From an uncultured Lachnospira sp. (GTDB lineage Bacteria; Bacillota; Clostridia; Lachnospirales; Lachnospiraceae): 64,000 bases of DNA. Location: the NCBI GenBank assembly GCA_934359185.1, contig CAKRLE010000008.1, positions 77,365-141,364 on the forward strand, read 5' to 3'. The notes under the pieces are model-generated. The model was not told where the DNA came from, searched no databases, and worked only from the letters and a program-made list of their open reading frames with translations. Below, one piece after another: positions 23,507 to 32,236 of the stretch; the first letter of the stretch is position 1; each line of letters opens with the position of its first letter. A program made the position numbers and the translations under genes.

Positions 23507-25636
23507 TTATGAGAAATATCCTGATAAAGATGACTGTGTCTGATTAAGCTTAGCTAACGCAGACTCCATTGAAGAAAACTTCTTATAGTAGTAGTCCTCC
23601 CATGTAGTTATCTCTTCTTCCTTGCTTGATATCTTTGTCGTATATGTAGAATATTCCTTTTCCATCTGCTTATCATTGTAAAGTGTAAATGCACTGCTTG
23701 TAGAAGAACTTGCCATTCTATTGCCTAAATCATTATATACACTTGTTGTAAGCTTTGAGAAAAATTCTACCACAGTATCTGGGTCATTTGCAATAGCAGC
23801 TCTTAACTTATCATCATTACCTGATGAAACTGAATCATCAGAATCGCCATCTATGTGATATACACCCTTCTCATTAGTTCCTGCTGAAAAATAATCCTGT
23901 GTTTTTATGCCAAAGCTTGCAAGACTATATTTCTTGCCATTAATCTCAAATGCCTGTGCCATAAGGTTCTTCATTGATGAAGATGCACTGCCAAGAGTAG
24001 AATCTTTTCTTAGAAGAGAATCTTTAATCTTCTTTTCCCACTTTTCTACTTCATCATCCGTCATAGCCTCTTTCTCGTCACTTGTAAGAGGTTCATAACC
24101 CTTGGCGCTTGTAGCATTATACGCCTCATCCATCGACTTAATAATATTATTGTATTCTTTAAAGAAATCCTTAATATTATTATATATTCCGTCTACATCT
24201 GTATTCGTTGTAATAGTTACAGCACCATCTGTAAGTGCAGACGCTTCAATTGTAAGCCCATTAATTGAGAAGTTGTTCGTATTATTAGTATATGTCGCAT
24301 TATTAAGTATAATTTCAGCATCTGAACCTGTAATTCTTGCTGCCCCACTGCTTGATTTAAGTGTTCCATTGTTAATCTTTTCAAGCATTGCCTGTGAGTA
24401 TGCTATCTTGTCATCGATAGCTTTGTCAGATGCAGCCTTGATTGATGCATTCTCTGTATCAACTTCTGATTTAACATTAGCGTTAATGTTATCTTTGTCA
24501 ACTTCTGCATTGCCTTCTGAATTAAGTGTAACATAGTCTTTAACAGCTGCCAATTCCTTATTAGCGTCTTCATATTTCTTAGCGCCATTAACAATAGCTT
24601 CCGCACTCTTCTTCTGGGCTTCGAATTCTGTAGTTTTTCCTGCCTTTTCAATGGCGTCAGTATCAAATTCTGCATTGCCATCCTTATCTCTTACAACATT
24701 TCCATCTGAACCTTTTTTCAGGTAACTGCTCCACTGTGTTTCCAAGGCAGTCTTGGCATCTGCTGCTTTCTGGTTATAGCTGTCTACTGTCTCTCCCTTA
24801 ACCCATGTATCATCAGACTCCATTGCCTTAATTACAGACTTTGCATTATTGTATCTATCAGCATATGTCTTGGCTCTGTCCTCATATTTAATAGATTTAC
24901 TTTCATATGTACTCTTCTTAAGTTTATCCAATGCATCTGCATCATTGGCATATTCAGCCCACTTCTTGTACTCTGCTGTTTCTGTATCATTAACTGTATA
25001 CAGACCTAATCCCTGTAAAGCCTTAAGTCCATTATCATCTGATGCTGTAAGTGCAAAATCATGGCTTGCACCGGATGTCTGTGCACTTATGAAAAATCTC
25101 TGGTTATTCTCATCAAAGCTTGCATTAAGACCAGCATCCTTGAGCTTAACAACAAACTGGTTAACTGTCATATCATCTGCTATGGCTATGTCTGTTGATC
25201 TGCCATCAGCTGTAACTGTAATATTACCAGCCAGACCACCTGTTATATCTGAAAACTTGGTACCTCCATCTGCCTTAGTTAAGTCTTTCTTGCTTATAGT
25301 TCCACCAGTAAGGTAACCTGTAGATGCAAGCTTCTTTATCTCTAGTTTCTGTGTTCCGTTAACTGCTGATGAACTAGCAGTAACTTTCGCCTTAGTGCTG
25401 TCCGATATAGACGCAGCCTTAAGGTTATATGTCTTTGACAGACGTGCTGAAGAAAGCTTGCCTGTATAGAAGCTGTATATACTTGTATTCATACTCTTCC
25501 ATGCATCCTGCTTCCACTGAAGCTTTGTCTGTGCCTTTACAAGATTATCTTTCTGAACATTGTAGCCAGATACAAGCGCATTGACCAATGTCTCTGTATC
25601 CATACCTGACTGTAATCCCGACATTCTAATTGCCAT
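23507..25636 (-). CDS. fliD: Flagellar cap protein FliD (hook-associated protein 2)
   Basis: FliD caps the filament tip and guides flagellin folding. The N-domain is canonical (MSGLQSGMDTETLVNALVSG, about residues 4-23) and the C-domain ends in a long coiled coil with KISSKEEEITTWEDYYYKKF and SSMESALAKLNQTQSSLSGY. At 709 aa it is about 200 residues longer than common FliD. The extra length is a Lys/Glu/Ala-rich, apparently helical insertion at about residues 225-425. The ATG has GGAAGGAGTTATATT before it. It follows flaG in a flaG-fliD-fliS-fliT-like operon under a sigma-28-type promoter. Confidence 0.95.
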   Translation of the reverse strand: MAIRMSGLQSGMDTETLVNALVSGYNVQKDNLVKAQTKLQWKQDAWKSMNTSIYSFYTGKLSSARLSKTYNLKAASISDSTKAKVTASSSAVNGTQKLEIKKLASTGYLTGGTISKKDLTKADGGTKFSDITGGLAGNITVTADGRSTDIAIADDMTVNQFVVKLKDAGLNASFDENNQRFFISAQTSGASHDFALTASDDNGLKALQGLGLYTVNDTETAEYKKWAEYANDADALDKLKKSTYESKSIKYEDRAKTYADRYNNAKSVIKAMESDDTWVKGETVDSYNQKAADAKTALETQWSSYLKKGSDGNVVRDKDGNAEFDTDAIEKAGKTTEFEAQKKSAEAIVNGAKKYEDANKELAAVKDYVTLNSEGNAEVDKDNINANVKSEVDTENASIKAASDKAIDDKIAYSQAMLEKINNGTLKSSSGAARITGSDAEIILNNATYTNNTNNFSINGLTIEASALTDGAVTITTNTDVDGIYNNIKDFFKEYNNIIKSMDEAYNATSAKGYEPLTSDEKEAMTDDEVEKWEKKIKDSLLRKDSTLGSASSSMKNLMAQAFEINGKKYSLASFGIKTQDYFSAGTNEKGVYHIDGDSDDSVSSGNDDKLRAAIANDPDTVVEFFSKLTTSVYNDLGNRMASSSTSSAFTLYNDKQMEKEYSTYTTKISSKEEEITTWEDYYYKKFSSMESALAKLNQTQSSLSGYFS

Positions 25637-25689
25637 AATATAACTCCTTCCGCACCTCCATGTGCCTTCAAATCAGTTATTAAGACAGA

Positions 25690-26112
25690 TTATCTCTTTT
25701 CATCAACAAGAATTCCTGCTAACTCCCATGCTTTGGCAAGCATCTCAAGAGCCTTTTCTGAAGGAATTTCCTTAATTACTTCATCTGTCTCTTTGTCCTT
25801 AATCTTAATAGTTATCCTGTTAGTTGGTTCATTATAACCAAACTCCGCAACCGTATTACGATTAATAACTTTATTAATCTCACTCATATCTTTCATCGTT
25901 GGCTGTTTCTGTTCAGCATTGCCATTATTAGCTCCCGAATTATCAGCCGACTGCTGCTTATCAGCCATTGTCACAGTTGTTGCATCTACGCTGCTTTTTG
26001 CCTCTGCCAAAGCCTGTGCTGCATCACTAACCTGTACCGTTTCATTAACTGTTTTCGTTGACGTTGTTGCGTAGCCTGTATTTGCTACTCTGCTTATAGA
26101 ATCAATTGCCAT
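25690..26112 (-). CDS. flaG: FlaG family protein
   Basis: A 140-aa protein with the FlaG C-terminal domain (RNTVAEFGYNEPTNRITIKI, then KDKETDEVIKEIPSEKAL). FlaG proteins affect filament length and are usually next to fliD. The N-terminal half is low-complexity, rich in Ala, Asp, Gln and Asn. The ATG at 26110-26112 lies 8 nt after GGAGG; the GTG at 26121 belongs to the ribosome binding site. First gene of the operon with fliD and fliS. Confidence 0.92.
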   Translation of the reverse strand: MAIDSISRVANTGYATTSTKTVNETVQVSDAAQALAEAKSSVDATTVTMADKQQSADNSGANNGNAEQKQPTMKDMSEINKVINRNTVAEFGYNEPTNRITIKIKDKETDEVIKEIPSEKALEMLAKAWELAGILVDEKR

Positions 26113-26168
26113 TATTGCCACCTCCGTGTGTAACCAATACCAATTCTTTTGCTCGCTTTATAGTTTTT

Positions 26169-26195
26169 ATATCGGATTTTGTTTAATTTAATTAA
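26169..26195 (-). promoter_or_regulatory. Sigma-28-type promoter of flaG-fliD-fliS
   Basis: Minus strand: TTAA (26192-26195) and CCGATAT (26169-26175), aligned base for base in spacing with the flagellin 2 promoter. The -35 region is AT-rich and imperfect past TTAA. Confidence 0.7.
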
Positions 26196-26224
26196 CCATA
26201 TATACTAAAATAATTATTTTATGT

Positions 26225-26446
26225 CTATTTGCCAAAAAGTTTATTGAGACTCTTAATGTCTACAGAGGCAACTGCTTCCTTGTTAGCTGTCTGAATCTGT
26301 GCATAAACTTCTTTACGGTATATAGGAACTGATTTAGGTGCTGTTATGCCCAGTTTGACCTGGTCTCCTTTAATCTCAATCACTGTTATTTCTATATCAT
26401 CATTGATAACTATTGCCTCGTCTTTTTTTCTTGATAATGCCAGCAT
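26225..26446 (-). CDS. csrA: Carbon storage regulator CsrA
   Basis: CsrA is an RNA-binding dimer that represses translation by covering GGA motifs at ribosome binding sites. The 73-aa product starts MLALSRKKDEAIVINDDIEI, followed by ITVIEIKGDQVKLGITAPKS and VPIYRKEVY, all family landmarks. ATG at 26444-26446 is used because CsrA begins at this Met; a GTG three codons earlier lies inside fliW. It starts 1 nt after the fliW stop. In Bacillus subtilis CsrA represses flagellin (hag) and FliW antagonises it; the flagellin leaders here carry fitting sites. Confidence 0.96.
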   Translation of the reverse strand: MLALSRKKDEAIVINDDIEITVIEIKGDQVKLGITAPKSVPIYRKEVYAQIQTANKEAVASVDIKSLNKLFGK

Positions 26447-26447
26447 C

Positions 26448-26915
26448 CTATTCACCGTCCTTTCTATTCTTATTATTTAATATATCATAGATTGGAAAGC
26501 GTACCATATAATCATCATTATCCGCAATAACCTGAATTCCTCTCATTGTATCAGTATTAAGAATAATTGGAGCTTTAAGATTACATGTCATCTTTTTAAG
26601 GTCTTCTGGTACTGTTATTGTAGTAAGAACCTCAAGCTGTGCATCTTTGATATTCTGTCCCAGAGAATTAACAAGCTCATCCTCTACAACTGGATCATAA
26701 TCTTCCTTTACAAGCCCCGGGTTAATCACAGGAATCGCAAGCGATGGCTCTTCTGTTGACTGAAGCCAATATATAGATGCTTTATCTCCTTTTTCCGCAT
26801 CATACAATATTGTAAAATTCTTAAAATTCTCAAAACCGATTATCCCTTTTTCAAATATAAAAATTTTATCTTCACTTATCTCCATATCTCCAAACCATTT
26901 AGTCTGTACCTTCAT
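26448..26915 (-). CDS. fliW: Flagellar assembly factor FliW
   Basis: FliW binds either flagellin or CsrA; when flagellin accumulates, CsrA is released to block flagellin translation. The 155-aa product shows the family pattern: FEKGIIGFENFKNFTILYD (about residues 21-39), IYWLQSTEEPSLAIPVINP (about 48-66) and TCNLKAPIILNTDT. It lies between flgL and csrA, the conserved order of this switch. Confidence 0.96.
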   Translation of the reverse strand: MKVQTKWFGDMEISEDKIFIFEKGIIGFENFKNFTILYDAEKGDKASIYWLQSTEEPSLAIPVINPGLVKEDYDPVVEDELVNSLGQNIKDAQLEVLTTITVPEDLKKMTCNLKAPIILNTDTMRGIQVIADNDDYMVRFPIYDILNNKNRKDGE

Positions 26916-26968
26916 TGTTATACCACACCTTTCTTAGTCTGCACGTAATTATAACTAACTTTAATATT

Positions 26969-28534
26969 TTACAGAAAATCAAGAAGTGTCTGCTGGACAA
27001 CTTTACTTGCCGCTGAAAGAGAAGCATTGTATACAAGCTGTGCAGCTGAATATCCAACAACAACTTCCTCAAGATCAATATCCTCATTCTGTGATTTCAG
27101 ATTACTGAAATTAGTCTTCTGCTCTGTAAGTCTGCTCTTTGTCAGATTAAGCCTTGTTCTTCTGTTACCTACATCTGCCTTTGCAAGAGATATCTCCTGC
27201 TGATATCCCTTGAAGCAGCTGATACCATGTTCAAATGCTGCTGTCATCTTGTCCTCAGCCAGTTCTTTCTGCTTAGTAAGACCTTCCTTCATTGCTGTAA
27301 GTTTTTTCTGTGAAGTTTCATCACTGTATCTTGTCTCCTGCATCATGCTCTCAACTTTGGCAATCTGGTTTTCAATATCAAGAACATTATTGACTGATGT
27401 CACAAGGTCATCTATATCTCTTCCAAGGTTAATGTTATATGCATCACTTGCTTCTGTATTAACTTTTAATTTCTGTGAGAAGTTAACATTGTACTCTATG
27501 TCCTCGTTCTTTTTTATATACTCAACTCCTAAGTAATAATCATCTTTATTATTATTGACACAATCAAAATACATTACTGGATTCTGGTCACCTTTAGCAA
27601 AGTTACTCTTTTCATATGTGAACGAAAAATCTTCGGCTGCATATAACTTCTCATATACATCGTCTGCAAGAAGGATTTCTCCTGTTGTTGGATTGAAAAC
27701 AGCCTCACCTGCCTTAGGCACATAATTATCCTGCTCTTTTACCGTTTTTGCTGTTGTTGCTGTTATTGGCGTAACATTTATTGTTGATGTTTTACCCTGA
27801 CTATCTGTCAATGTAAGCTTAAATGGCTCTGTTGTTGTTGTAATTGTACCAGTTGCTGGATCCTTTGTATTTTTTTTGATAGCAGCATCAAGATCCTTAT
27901 ACCCAAGTCTTATCCTGTGAACATCCTTAGCACTTGGTGTAACCAGATTACCATTTGCATCAGTCTCATATTTAAGATTAAGGATATCATCTGTCTCGTA
28001 AAAATTTTTATATGCTGTCTTAGTATCAAGATCATCCCTTGTAAACTTCTGTGTTATTATATAATCAGCACCTTTAGCATCCTCATTAGACTGATAATTA
28101 AGCGGTGTATCTGTCATATAACCAGTAAAGCAGTATCTGCCTGCATACTCAACATCACCTTCTGCATAAAATGCCGCCTTAAGTTTTTCAAGGCTTGCCG
28201 CAATTGTATTTCTCTCTGCTGATGAATATGAATCAGTAGCGCCCTGTGTGCAATATGTATTTAACGCTGTGATAATATTATATGCCTCATCCATTGCCCC
28301 TTCTGTTGTATCAAGCCATGATGCAGCATCTGGAATGTTCTTATCAAGATACTGGGTAACCTGGTCGAGACTTGTTCTTAAACGAAGTGCCCTGATAGCT
28401 ATAATAGGATCCTCTGATGGCTTATTTATCTTTTTCTGTGTTGATAACTGTGTGTCCATTGTATTCAACTGGTTCTTATTAATCTGTATGTTGGACATTG
28501 TACTGTTAACCATCATCTGATTAGTAATTCTCAT
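26969..28534 (-). CDS. flgL: Flagellar hook-associated protein 3 FlgL
   Basis: FlgL forms the filament-side layer of the hook-filament junction. The N-terminus is canonical (MRITNQMMVNSTMSNIQINK, then TQKKINKPSEDP) and the C-terminus has the flagellin-like helix ending VYNASLSAASKVVQQTLLDF. At 521 aa it is longer than most FlgL (300-400 aa); the surplus is a central exposed insertion at about residues 150-370. ATG with AAAGGCGG upstream, 23 nt after flgK copy 1. Confidence 0.95.
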   Translation of the reverse strand: MRITNQMMVNSTMSNIQINKNQLNTMDTQLSTQKKINKPSEDPIIAIRALRLRTSLDQVTQYLDKNIPDAASWLDTTEGAMDEAYNIITALNTYCTQGATDSYSSAERNTIAASLEKLKAAFYAEGDVEYAGRYCFTGYMTDTPLNYQSNEDAKGADYIITQKFTRDDLDTKTAYKNFYETDDILNLKYETDANGNLVTPSAKDVHRIRLGYKDLDAAIKKNTKDPATGTITTTTEPFKLTLTDSQGKTSTINVTPITATTAKTVKEQDNYVPKAGEAVFNPTTGEILLADDVYEKLYAAEDFSFTYEKSNFAKGDQNPVMYFDCVNNNKDDYYLGVEYIKKNEDIEYNVNFSQKLKVNTEASDAYNINLGRDIDDLVTSVNNVLDIENQIAKVESMMQETRYSDETSQKKLTAMKEGLTKQKELAEDKMTAAFEHGISCFKGYQQEISLAKADVGNRRTRLNLTKSRLTEQKTNFSNLKSQNEDIDLEEVVVGYSAAQLVYNASLSAASKVVQQTLLDFL

Positions 28535-28557
28535 GTTTCAAACCGCCTTTCTATGTA

Positions 28558-30144
28558 CTATACCCCTGTCTGGTTAATAAGCTTGTCATATATCTGGTTC
28601 ATTACTGAAAGCATCTTTGAATTAAGATTATATGCCTGCTGGAACTTCACAAGATCCATAGCCTCTTCGTCTGTATCGACACCCATAACTGATAACCTCT
28701 GATTATGTATAGTTGTCTTTAGGTTATTATAATTCTTATACAGACTGGTCGCTTTCTGTGCATCTATTGACATATCACTGACAATACTTTCAAGATAATA
28801 ATTTGATGTACCGCCCTCAAATATTGTTTCTGTCTGGAGTTTATTTAACTTCTCCATTACTGTTGCATTCGCTTCACCTGTTGCAAGGCTTTCCTTAACT
28901 GCAAGCAGATCCGCATTCTCAAAAAGTGCACTGTTAACTGTAATATTGCTTGCCGACACAGGCAGTCCGTCAGCTCTTGGAACAAATAAACAAATTCCTT
29001 TATTCTTTCCGTCAGATGTAAACGTTTCGGATGTCTGATCATATTGTTTAGTGTTGCTATTATATGTTTTACCAGTAAATATCTGATTGACAGCATCTGA
29101 AAATATCTGGACATACTTATTAAGCTGTGACTGATAATATGGAATTCCCTTATACTGTATATTATTATCAATCTTCGCCTCAGTCTTCAATATTTTTTCG
29201 CCACTAAGGTCTGTTCTACTGTCTACACTCTCAATCTGGCCATTATTACCATCTCTTATGTCAACAAGGGCTTTAAGCTCTCCACTAAGCGATGAACTGT
29301 ATATATCAAATGGCTGTCCTGATTCCCACTTCACATCATATAATCCGTCTGCGTCAGATGCATTTCTTGCTGTTTTTCTTGATTCTGTCTTTAACTGGTA
29401 ATAATCATTGCCAGATACAAGTGTCTGTCCATTAATTCTTACTTCATAATCTGTAACATTATTACCAAGCTCTTTTTCATTAACTTCTATATTAACAATA
29501 GCTGAAAGTTCATCTACCATTGCATTTCTTTTATCTCTCAGATCATTAGCATCCCCTGAATGAACTTCTATCTCATTAATCTGTCTGTTAAGAGATGCTA
29601 TATTCTTAGCAAGCGCATTGATATGCTCAACAGAGTCTTTTATCTCGTTATTAGCATCTTCCTGGACTTTTTTGAGATTAGTACTCAATGTGTTGAAATA
29701 ATCCATCATACTCTTGGCATTATTAATAAGCTGATTCTTAGAAGACGCATCTCCAGGAGTAATTGTAAGCTGGTTAACAGCCTTGAAGAAATTGTTATAC
29801 TCTGTTGTGTATCCCTGAAGTGTAAACTCGTTAAGATAATCCTCTATCTGCGTCATGTAATTGTTCTTAGACGAATACTGTCCATAATACGCCTGGTTAT
29901 TGCGGTATTTGACATCATAGTAGCTGTCTCTTAACTGTCTGATTTTAGTTACAGTCACACCACTTCCTAATGTACCTGTCCTGTTATATGTCCTTATCGC
30001 ATCTGCTGCGCTTTTATCTGCCTGCTGTTTTGTGTATCCATCAGTGTTAATATTAGAGATATTGTGTCCAGCTACATTAAGAGAGGTGTTAGCTGCCTGC
30101 AATCCCGAATATGCAATTGTTAATCCAAAAAATGTAGATGGCAT
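28558..30144 (-). CDS. flgK: Flagellar hook-associated protein 1 FlgK (copy 1)
   Basis: FlgK is the hook-side junction protein. The N-terminal signature is intact (GLTIAYSGLQAANTSLNVAG, then HNISNINTDGYTKQQ), and the C-terminal part has the family motif NLVKFQ-like AMDLVKFQQAYNLNSKM. Its 528-aa length is within the normal range. It follows the longer paralog at 30165-32117 by 20 nt and precedes flgL, so two FlgK-type proteins are made from one transcript. Confidence 0.93.
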   Translation of the reverse strand: MPSTFFGLTIAYSGLQAANTSLNVAGHNISNINTDGYTKQQADKSAADAIRTYNRTGTLGSGVTVTKIRQLRDSYYDVKYRNNQAYYGQYSSKNNYMTQIEDYLNEFTLQGYTTEYNNFFKAVNQLTITPGDASSKNQLINNAKSMMDYFNTLSTNLKKVQEDANNEIKDSVEHINALAKNIASLNRQINEIEVHSGDANDLRDKRNAMVDELSAIVNIEVNEKELGNNVTDYEVRINGQTLVSGNDYYQLKTESRKTARNASDADGLYDVKWESGQPFDIYSSSLSGELKALVDIRDGNNGQIESVDSRTDLSGEKILKTEAKIDNNIQYKGIPYYQSQLNKYVQIFSDAVNQIFTGKTYNSNTKQYDQTSETFTSDGKNKGICLFVPRADGLPVSASNITVNSALFENADLLAVKESLATGEANATVMEKLNKLQTETIFEGGTSNYYLESIVSDMSIDAQKATSLYKNYNNLKTTIHNQRLSVMGVDTDEEAMDLVKFQQAYNLNSKMLSVMNQIYDKLINQTGV

Positions 30145-30164
30145 TGTTTATTCCTCCGATACTT

Positions 30165-32117
30165 TTATGCTCTTCCTAATGAAGTTACAATATGTTCAAG
30201 CATCTCGCTCACAACATTGATATATCTTGATGCAGCGTTATATGACTGCTGATACTTGATCATCTTCTGAAGCTCCTCATCAGATGATACACCCTCGGAC
30301 TGCTGCCTCTGGTTATCATATCCATTGACCATTGTCTGCTGGTGGTCTACAAAATCACTCAATACATCACCAATAGTAGCAAAATCACTTGTAAAATTAT
30401 TGTAGAATGATTCAAAATTACCTACTGCATAGCTTTCTGGGTTCAGTGATGCAAAATCTGCATTCCATGCATCCATAAGTGCCTGACCTCTGGAAATATC
30501 CTCCTTACCCTGTGCATCTGTCATAGGCAGCTTACTTACGTCCTGACTCACTGTAGGATTAATCATTATAGTTCCAAGAGTATAATCTGAGCGCTGTCCA
30601 TTCTGGTTGCGGTTATTATAAAGCTTATATTTTACCTGATTACCTGCTGTATCAGTTCCACTGTAATCGACAAAATCCTCTGTTGTCTCTCTCTTAAAGA
30701 TTCCTTCTCCTACAGTATGATTATCATCATTACCATAGTCTGTTTTATCTTCATCAAGTATTGAGTAATAATATTTATCAGGCTTTACAACCTTAGCTGC
30801 CTTATCATCTTCATAAAGCTTTTCAAGGGACTTATATGTATATGTTCCATTTCCATTATCAATTCCCTTAATCAGATTGCCTTTTACATCATATAACTGT
30901 GCTTTATCTGTCGTATTATACTCATAATAATCAGGAATATATTCATTGCCTTTAGCATCTGTAAGAGCTTTATCTGTAGAAAGCTCTTTAGTTGGACACA
31001 ACACCTGGTTAAGTGTAGTGCATATACCATTGACAAGCTTATCTAAACCCGCCATTGCGCTAAGAATTGCCGAAGGTTCTATATACTTATTGTAGTAAGC
31101 CTGCTTCTGCTCATACAATTTATAGTCTTTGTCATACTCTGCCTGGCCATTAGCTCCTGAATATTTGCTGTCATTCTTATCAGGCTTCACTGGAACATCA
31201 GAATAATCAACATTAACACTTCCTCTTGCAAGAAGAAGTCCCTTTAATTGTCCTTTATCAAGTGTTGTTGAACTGTATAGTTCTTCCTCAGGATAAACAT
31301 CCCTTTCAAATGCTGGGAATGTAGGAACATACAAATTAGTTCCATCTAAAGTCTTATAAGACATCTTTGTCACAGATGTATCTGTTACAAGAGGCATACT
31401 CTCAGCGCTGACCATGACTGCGCCATTTTTTGTCTCATAATAACTTATGCTTACATACTGGCTCAGCTCATCGAGTGCTGCGTCTCTCTGGTCACGCAGA
31501 TCATTCGCACTCTCAAGCCCAGTTGATTCTATCTTAGAAATCTGCTTGTTAAGCTCATGTATCTTCTCACTCAGATCATTTACACTGTTGATAATATTCA
31601 ATACCTGTGTATTTAATGTCTGCTGATAATCTTTAAGCCCTTTATAAACTGCATCCGATCTTGTCATAAACGCTGATGCACTCTGTATAAGTGCAGATCT
31701 TTTAACCGTACTTCCCGGCTCCTTCGAAAGCTCATTGATAGCATCTGACAAACCTATCATGCACTGCTGATAAGTAACTCCCTGCATTTCGCCAAATAAA
31801 TCTTCAATCTCTTCAACAGCCTTGTACTGTGAATTGTAAAATCCAAGTCTTCCATTCTCAGTTCTGTAAGCTTTATCTATAAATTCATCTCTTATTCGTC
31901 TTATCGCCTGAACTCCGACACCTAATCCATATGTGGAGCTTACTGGTGAACTAAGATTATTATATTTAACATATAAGTTATCCTTAAATCCTATCTGCTG
32001 TCTGGTATATCCAGTTGTATTAATATTGGATAAGTTATGCGCTGTAGTATTCAGAGCCGCCTGTGCTGTTTTTAATCCTGATGCCCCAACCATGAGGCTC
32101 GACATGCCATTCGCCAT
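30165..32117 (-). CDS. Flagellar hook-associated protein 1 FlgK (copy 2, long form)
   Basis: A 650-aa FlgK paralog with the N-terminal signature (GASGLKTAQAALNTTAHNLS, NINTTGYTRQQ) and the C-terminal ELQKMIKYQQSYNAASRYIN. Compared with the downstream 528-aa copy it carries about 120 extra residues, in a Lys/Asp/Tyr-rich middle part (about residues 300-480). It is the first gene of the flgK-flgK-flgL-fliW-csrA operon and has the best match to the sigma-28 consensus upstream. The two copies may form adjacent layers or be used under different conditions. Confidence 0.9.
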   Translation of the reverse strand: MANGMSSLMVGASGLKTAQAALNTTAHNLSNINTTGYTRQQIGFKDNLYVKYNNLSSPVSSTYGLGVGVQAIRRIRDEFIDKAYRTENGRLGFYNSQYKAVEEIEDLFGEMQGVTYQQCMIGLSDAINELSKEPGSTVKRSALIQSASAFMTRSDAVYKGLKDYQQTLNTQVLNIINSVNDLSEKIHELNKQISKIESTGLESANDLRDQRDAALDELSQYVSISYYETKNGAVMVSAESMPLVTDTSVTKMSYKTLDGTNLYVPTFPAFERDVYPEEELYSSTTLDKGQLKGLLLARGSVNVDYSDVPVKPDKNDSKYSGANGQAEYDKDYKLYEQKQAYYNKYIEPSAILSAMAGLDKLVNGICTTLNQVLCPTKELSTDKALTDAKGNEYIPDYYEYNTTDKAQLYDVKGNLIKGIDNGNGTYTYKSLEKLYEDDKAAKVVKPDKYYYSILDEDKTDYGNDDNHTVGEGIFKRETTEDFVDYSGTDTAGNQVKYKLYNNRNQNGQRSDYTLGTIMINPTVSQDVSKLPMTDAQGKEDISRGQALMDAWNADFASLNPESYAVGNFESFYNNFTSDFATIGDVLSDFVDHQQTMVNGYDNQRQQSEGVSSDEELQKMIKYQQSYNAASRYINVVSEMLEHIVTSLGRA

Positions 32118-32141
32118 GTACTTATCTCCTTTCTATATATG

Positions 32142-32177
32142 CAAAAACCTAGATGTTATCTCTCATCTAGGTTTTTT
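32142..32177. terminator. Bidirectional terminator / leader hairpin
   Basis: AACCTAGATG (32146-32155) pairs with CATCTAGGTT (32164-32173), a 10-bp stem with an 8-nt loop, flanked by five T on the minus strand and six T on the plus strand. It lies downstream of the PBP gene, but the sigma-28-type promoter of flgK begins inside it. Confidence 0.8.
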
Positions 32178-32203
32178 ATCGGCACATATTCACAAAAACT
32201 TTA
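32176..32203 (-). promoter_or_regulatory. Sigma-28-type promoter of flgK-flgK-flgL-fliW-csrA
   Basis: Minus strand TAAAGTTT (32196-32203), 12 bp, GCCGATAA (32176-32183). Both boxes match the textbook consensus exactly. Confidence 0.92.
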
Positions 32204-32236
32204 ATTAAATAGCGCTAAATATTAAATTATATATAA

